Source: Candidatus Aminicenantes bacterium JdFR-78
GTDB lineage: Bacteria; Acidobacteriota; Aminicenantia; JdFR-78
Direction of reading: 5' to 3'
Length of the DNA stretch: 55,014 bases
Assembly (NCBI GenBank): GCA_002010665.1
Contig: MTON01000002.1
Span: forward strand, 1-55,014
Within the stretch, counting starts at the first letter, position 1. Every line of letters begins with the position of its first letter. Of the stretch, positions 52,167 to 55,014 are shown one piece after another. The translations under genes and the position numbers were made by a program. The notes below the pieces were generated by a model that worked only from the letters and a program-made list of their open reading frames with translations, made no database searches and had not been told where the DNA came from.

Positions 52167-53003
52167 ATGCCGGAGGTAAGTGTAATAATTCCAACATATA
52201 ATAGAGCCTCTTTTCTTAAAGAGGCAATAGAATCAGTTTTAAACCAAGAATATTCTGATTTTGAACTAATAATTATTGATGATGGTTCTACAGATAATAC
52301 AAAAGAAATCATCAAACAATACGAGGGAAAATTAAAATATTATTATCAGTCTCATAAAGGTGTTAGCCCTGCTCGAAATGCAGGCTTAAAGCTTGCAAGA
52401 GGTGATTTTATTGCTTTTCTTGATTCAGATGATTTATGGAAAAAAGAGAAATTAAAAATTCAAGTGGAATTCATGAAGAGTCATCCTGAGATTATGGTGT
52501 GTTATACAGAGGAAATCTGGATTAGAAAAGGAGTAAGAGTTAATCCTAAGAAAAAACATAAAAAATATTCTGGGTGGATATTTGATAAAGTTGTCCCCAT
52601 TTGTTTACTCAGTCTTTCTTCTGCTCTTTTCAGAAAAAAGTTATTCGAAGAGGTAGGGGTTTTTGATGAAAATCTACCCGCTTGCGAAGATTATGACCTT
52701 GGATTAAGAATCGCCTGTAAATACCCAATTCATTTAATAAAAGAACCCTTGATTATAAAAAGAGGTGGACATCCTGATCAGCTATCCAAAAAGTACTGGG
52801 GAATGGATAGATTTAGAATAATGGCTCTTGAGAAGATTTTGAAAGAAAATCTGCGCAAAGAATGGAGAGAACTCGTTATTAAAGAAATAATTAAAAAATG
52901 CACAATTTTGGCAAATGGTTGTCTTAAGAGAAATAAAAAGGAAGAGGCGGAGAAATACTTTAAAAAAATTGATATATATACCAAATTCTTAAATCAGAGC
53001 TAA
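52167..53003 (+). CDS. Family 2 glycosyltransferase
   Basis: A 278-residue soluble GT2 enzyme: VSVIIPTYNRASFLKEAIES, the nucleotide-sugar site IIDDGSTDNT, GVSPARNAGL and the DxD-type FLDSDD. The C-terminal part with CEDYDLGLRIA is typical of transferases that extend LPS or other surface glycans. There are no membrane helices. It is packed against iorB, but the functional link is unclear; sugar and acceptor are unknown. Confidence 0.85.
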   Translation: MPEVSVIIPTYNRASFLKEAIESVLNQEYSDFELIIIDDGSTDNTKEIIKQYEGKLKYYYQSHKGVSPARNAGLKLARGDFIAFLDSDDLWKKEKLKIQVEFMKSHPEIMVCYTEEIWIRKGVRVNPKKKHKKYSGWIFDKVVPICLLSLSSALFRKKLFEEVGVFDENLPACEDYDLGLRIACKYPIHLIKEPLIIKRGGHPDQLSKKYWGMDRFRIMALEKILKENLRKEWRELVIKEIIKKCTILANGCLKRNKKEEAEKYFKKIDIYTKFLNQS

Positions 53004-53018
53004 AAACTGAAAATGTTA

Positions 53019-53046
53019 CGATTTCCGATTTTCGATTTCCGATTTT
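53019..53046. repeat. Two exact 14-base tandem repeats
   Basis: CGATTTCCGATTTT occurs twice in tandem (53019-53032, 53033-53046), followed by a decayed partial copy CAATTTTCATC. It fills most of the gap between the glycosyltransferase and nitroreductase genes. No hairpin is formed. Confidence 0.8.
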
Positions 53047-53074
53047 CAATTTTCATCAATTAAGGAGGGTCATT

Positions 53075-53593
53075 ATGGGTGTATTAGATGTTATTAGAAA
53101 AAGAAAGAGTGTAAGAAAATATAAATCTGATTCAATTCCAGAGGATGTACTTATGAGAGTGCTGGAAGCTGCTCGATTGGCGCCTTCTGCAAAAAATCTC
53201 CAACCTTGGAAATTCATTATTGTAAAGGATGAAAAAATTAAAGAAAAATTAGTCGAAGCATGTTTGAATCAGCGTTTCATAGCAGAAGCGCCAATTGTTA
53301 TAGTCGCATGTGGATTTCCTAATGAGTGTTATGCCAAACAAGGAAGATATATGAAATCTTGGCCAATAGATGTTGCAATTGCAATGGAGCATTTGATACT
53401 TCAGGCTGCAGAAGAGGGCCTGGGAACCTGCTGGATAGGAGCATTTGAGGAATCTAAAGTAAAGGAAATTTTAGGAGTGCCGGAAAATGTAAAAGTTGTT
53501 GCCTTAACTCCACTTGGTTATCCTGCACATGAGCCAAAGGATAGAGGAAGGAAGAAAATGGAAGAAATTATCTGCTATGATAGATACCAATAA
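53075..53593 (+). CDS. Nitroreductase-family flavoprotein
   Basis: A 172-residue FMN-dependent nitroreductase-fold protein: RKRKSVRKYKSDSIPEDVLMRVLEAARLAPSAKNLQPWKF at the N-terminus binds FMN phosphate, and GLGTCWIGAF and LTPLGYPAHEPKDRGRK lie at the C-terminus. Members reduce quinones, nitro compounds or flavins with NAD(P)H; the true substrate is not evident. AAGGAGG precedes the ATG. Short, single-domain form. Confidence 0.92.
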   Translation: MGVLDVIRKRKSVRKYKSDSIPEDVLMRVLEAARLAPSAKNLQPWKFIIVKDEKIKEKLVEACLNQRFIAEAPIVIVACGFPNECYAKQGRYMKSWPIDVAIAMEHLILQAAEEGLGTCWIGAFEESKVKEILGVPENVKVVALTPLGYPAHEPKDRGRKKMEEIICYDRYQ

Positions 53594-53619
53594 AAAACAA
53601 TAAAGGAAATTTAATTTAG

Positions 53620-54327
53620 ATGCAAGATAGAATTTATGTTATCTTATCTCAGCCCCAAAAGCCTGAAAATCTAGGACTTGTTGCTCGCAATATGAAGAAT
53701 ACTGGATTTAAAAACCTTAGAATAATTAAACCAGCAAATATAACCAAAAAATCCTATATAGTTGCTGTTCATTCCAAAGAAATCTTGGAAAGTGCTCAAT
53801 TTTTTGATGATTTACAGAGTGCAATTAAAGACCTTGATGTAATATTTGCTTCTACATCAAAAAAAAGAAGTAATTTTACCCTTATCCCTCTTGATGAAGC
53901 CATAAGAATTATATGTAGCCTTCCTCCTTCAACAAAAATAGGTCTGCTTTTCGGGAATGAGAGAACAGGATTGACTTCAGAGGAGGTGAAACATTCAAAT
54001 TATTTGTTTTATATACCTCAAGCTGTGAAAAAGCCGTCCTATAATTTAGCTTCTGCTGTTTTACTCACTCTCTTTCATATTTTTATCTTGAATTTCCAGA
54101 TACCAGAGGGGATGATTGATAAGCCTATTTCAAAAAGTGAACAGGAAAAAATGATTGAATTAATAATTAAAAAACTTGAAGAAAAGGGTGTAATTCATTC
54201 AACAAATAAGAGACATGTAGAGGAAATGGTATACGATATTTTTGGAAAAGCATATTTAACAGAGAGAAATAAAAGACTTTTACTTTCCATTTTCTCTAAA
54301 GGTATAGATTCTAAAACTTCAGGTTAA
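53620..54327 (+). CDS. TrmJ-like SPOUT tRNA/rRNA methyltransferase
   Basis: A 235-residue SpoU/TrmH-family group 1 methyltransferase. LSQPQKPENLGLVARNMKNTGF is the N-terminal motif 1, LLFGNERTGLTSEEV and IPQAVKKPSYNLASAVLLTLF are the knot motifs that bind SAM. The C-terminal ~75-residue extension resembles TrmJ, which 2'-O-methylates tRNA position 32; rRNA targets are also possible. Its stop overlaps the stop of the convergent gene. Confidence 0.9.
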   Translation: MQDRIYVILSQPQKPENLGLVARNMKNTGFKNLRIIKPANITKKSYIVAVHSKEILESAQFFDDLQSAIKDLDVIFASTSKKRSNFTLIPLDEAIRIICSLPPSTKIGLLFGNERTGLTSEEVKHSNYLFYIPQAVKKPSYNLASAVLLTLFHIFILNFQIPEGMIDKPISKSEQEKMIELIIKKLEEKGVIHSTNKRHVEEMVYDIFGKAYLTERNKRLLLSIFSKGIDSKTSG

Positions 54328-54833
54328 AATGATGAAGAAATTGCTGTAATTATACCTGTGAGGAAAAGAATAATTATTCCCAAAATAAAACTTGTTATTA
54401 AAAGATTCAATTGTAATTTTTGAAATTTAGATAAATCTGGTGAAGGTCCTTTTTTAGTAAGTCTTGAAAGTTTTGGAAAAAGACACTCAAATATATAAAT
54501 TGCAAGAATTATGAAAAATATTGTGAGAATATGTTTGATTAGCGTAAGAACAGTCCATGTGTTTCCAAATCGCATAAAACCTTGATAATTTTTATTAAAA
54601 ATATTCATAAATATTCCAGTAATAATCAACACTCCTATGCTAATGTAAATTAAAACTCTAAATCTTTTCATTATAGCTCCCATTAATTTTCCCATATTCG
54701 GGGGATCTAACACTTTTCCCATAGAAGGCAATAAAACTAAAAAATTAGTAGTAATGCCACCTATCCAAATTACTGTGGCAAATAAATGGAGCCAATTTAC
54801 AAAACCCATTAAAAATAGAAAATTGAGATTCAT
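54324..54833 (-). CDS. CopD-like integral membrane protein
   Basis: A 169-residue protein with four membrane helices (about residues 9-32, 55-77, 89-112 and 140-165). HLFATVIWIGGI near the N-terminus and the helix pattern match the CopD-like family, which often has histidine ligands for heme or copper; His16 and His98 are candidates. Function unknown. A strong AAGGAGG ribosome site precedes the ATG. Confidence 0.65.
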   Translation of the reverse strand: MNLNFLFLMGFVNWLHLFATVIWIGGITTNFLVLLPSMGKVLDPPNMGKLMGAIMKRFRVLIYISIGVLIITGIFMNIFNKNYQGFMRFGNTWTVLTLIKHILTIFFIILAIYIFECLFPKLSRLTKKGPSPDLSKFQKLQLNLLITSFILGIIILFLTGIITAISSSF

Positions 54834-55014
54834 TGCTAGCCTCCTTTTTTAAATGAAAATGCTACTTTTGCTGTAACACAAAAGAAATTTCATGTCAAAT
54901 ATTCTCTAGTTCTGAAACCAAAATAGATATAGACATATTTACCAGTTAGAGAGGAAAAAGTTAATAAAGAGAGTTGAGGCTGCCCATCACATCCTGGTTA
55001 TAATAAAGAGTTTG
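54834..55014. other. Gene-poor right edge
   Basis: No complete gene. On the minus strand a TTGACA (54894-54899) with a poor -10 (TACAGC, 54871-54876) 17 bases away could drive the CopD-like gene. At the edge a TATAAT (54999-55004) lies 19 bases after TTGAGG. The minus-strand frame from 55014 to the stop at 54961-54963 is open for 17 codons and could be the end of an outside gene, but is too short to call. Confidence 0.3.

Noticed and set aside
54961-55014. Partial gene entering from the right on the minus strand
   Set aside because: Only 17 open codons before a stop, with no recognisable sequence.

Overview
The window is a gene-dense, AT-rich stretch (about one third G+C by eye) of a bacterial chromosome. 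Kdo transferase, a phosphate-selective-type porin and TPR/beta-barrel outer-membrane proteins point to a diderm (Gram-negative) cell. Many ferredoxin-dependent enzymes (2-oxoglutarate and indolepyruvate oxidoreductases, heterodisulfide-reductase-like flavoproteins), a glycine cleavage system and a tricorn-type protease point to a strict anaerobe that ferments peptides and amino acids. This style recalls uncultured lineages such as Candidatus Aminicenantes, but no marker gene here settles the taxonomy. No tRNA, rRNA, CRISPR array, insertion sequence or clear rho-independent terminator was seen, and no gene-free gap exceeds about 185 bases.

Layout. 1-4033: 3' part of waaA, an Rrf2 regulator, a radical-SAM protein and a membrane-anchored protein resembling reductive dehalogenases. 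4034-8466: a small HExxH protein, an exported tricorn-like S41 protease and a tandem-ACT protein. 8576-13736 (minus strand): yebC-ruvC-ruvA-ruvB-queA plus an outer-membrane porin. 13849-16526: a class-C-type serine hydrolase and an ATP-grasp enzyme. 16572-22104: three overlapping genes that look like a reorganised exopolysaccharide synthesis/export system (TPR-beta-barrel protein; TPR-membrane-PIG-L deacetylase; GT2 synthase fused to a hydrolase-like domain).

22259-42282 is the most striking region: 20 kb of electron-transfer genes in two blocks. Block 1 (22259-33151) encodes HdrA, HdrC, HdrB, an HdrA-half/NuoE fusion, a NuoF-like protein, a 1075-residue NuoG/HdrA/HdrA fusion, MvhD and an FrhB/FdhB-like iron-sulfur protein. 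The HdrA piece missing from the NuoG fusion is exactly the piece fused to NuoE, so one HdrA appears split in trans across an NADH-dehydrogenase-like module. Block 2 (33253-42282) encodes a second HdrC-HdrB, the four subunits of a 2-oxoacid (2-oxoglutarate type):ferredoxin oxidoreductase, a second HdrA and MvhD, and a soluble two-subunit fumarate reductase/succinate dehydrogenase-like enzyme. Together they suggest flavin-based bifurcation or confurcation linking NADH, ferredoxin, an unknown HdrBC substrate, 2-oxoglutarate and fumarate/succinate.

42323-49583 (minus strand) is one apparent operon, gcvT-gcvH-gcvPA-gcvPB-glyQ-glyS, joining glycine breakdown and glycyl-tRNA synthesis. 49763-52165 encodes IorAB (aryl-pyruvate:ferredoxin oxidoreductase), another source of reduced ferredoxin. 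The right end carries a GT2 glycosyltransferase, a nitroreductase, a SPOUT RNA methyltransferase and a CopD-like membrane protein.
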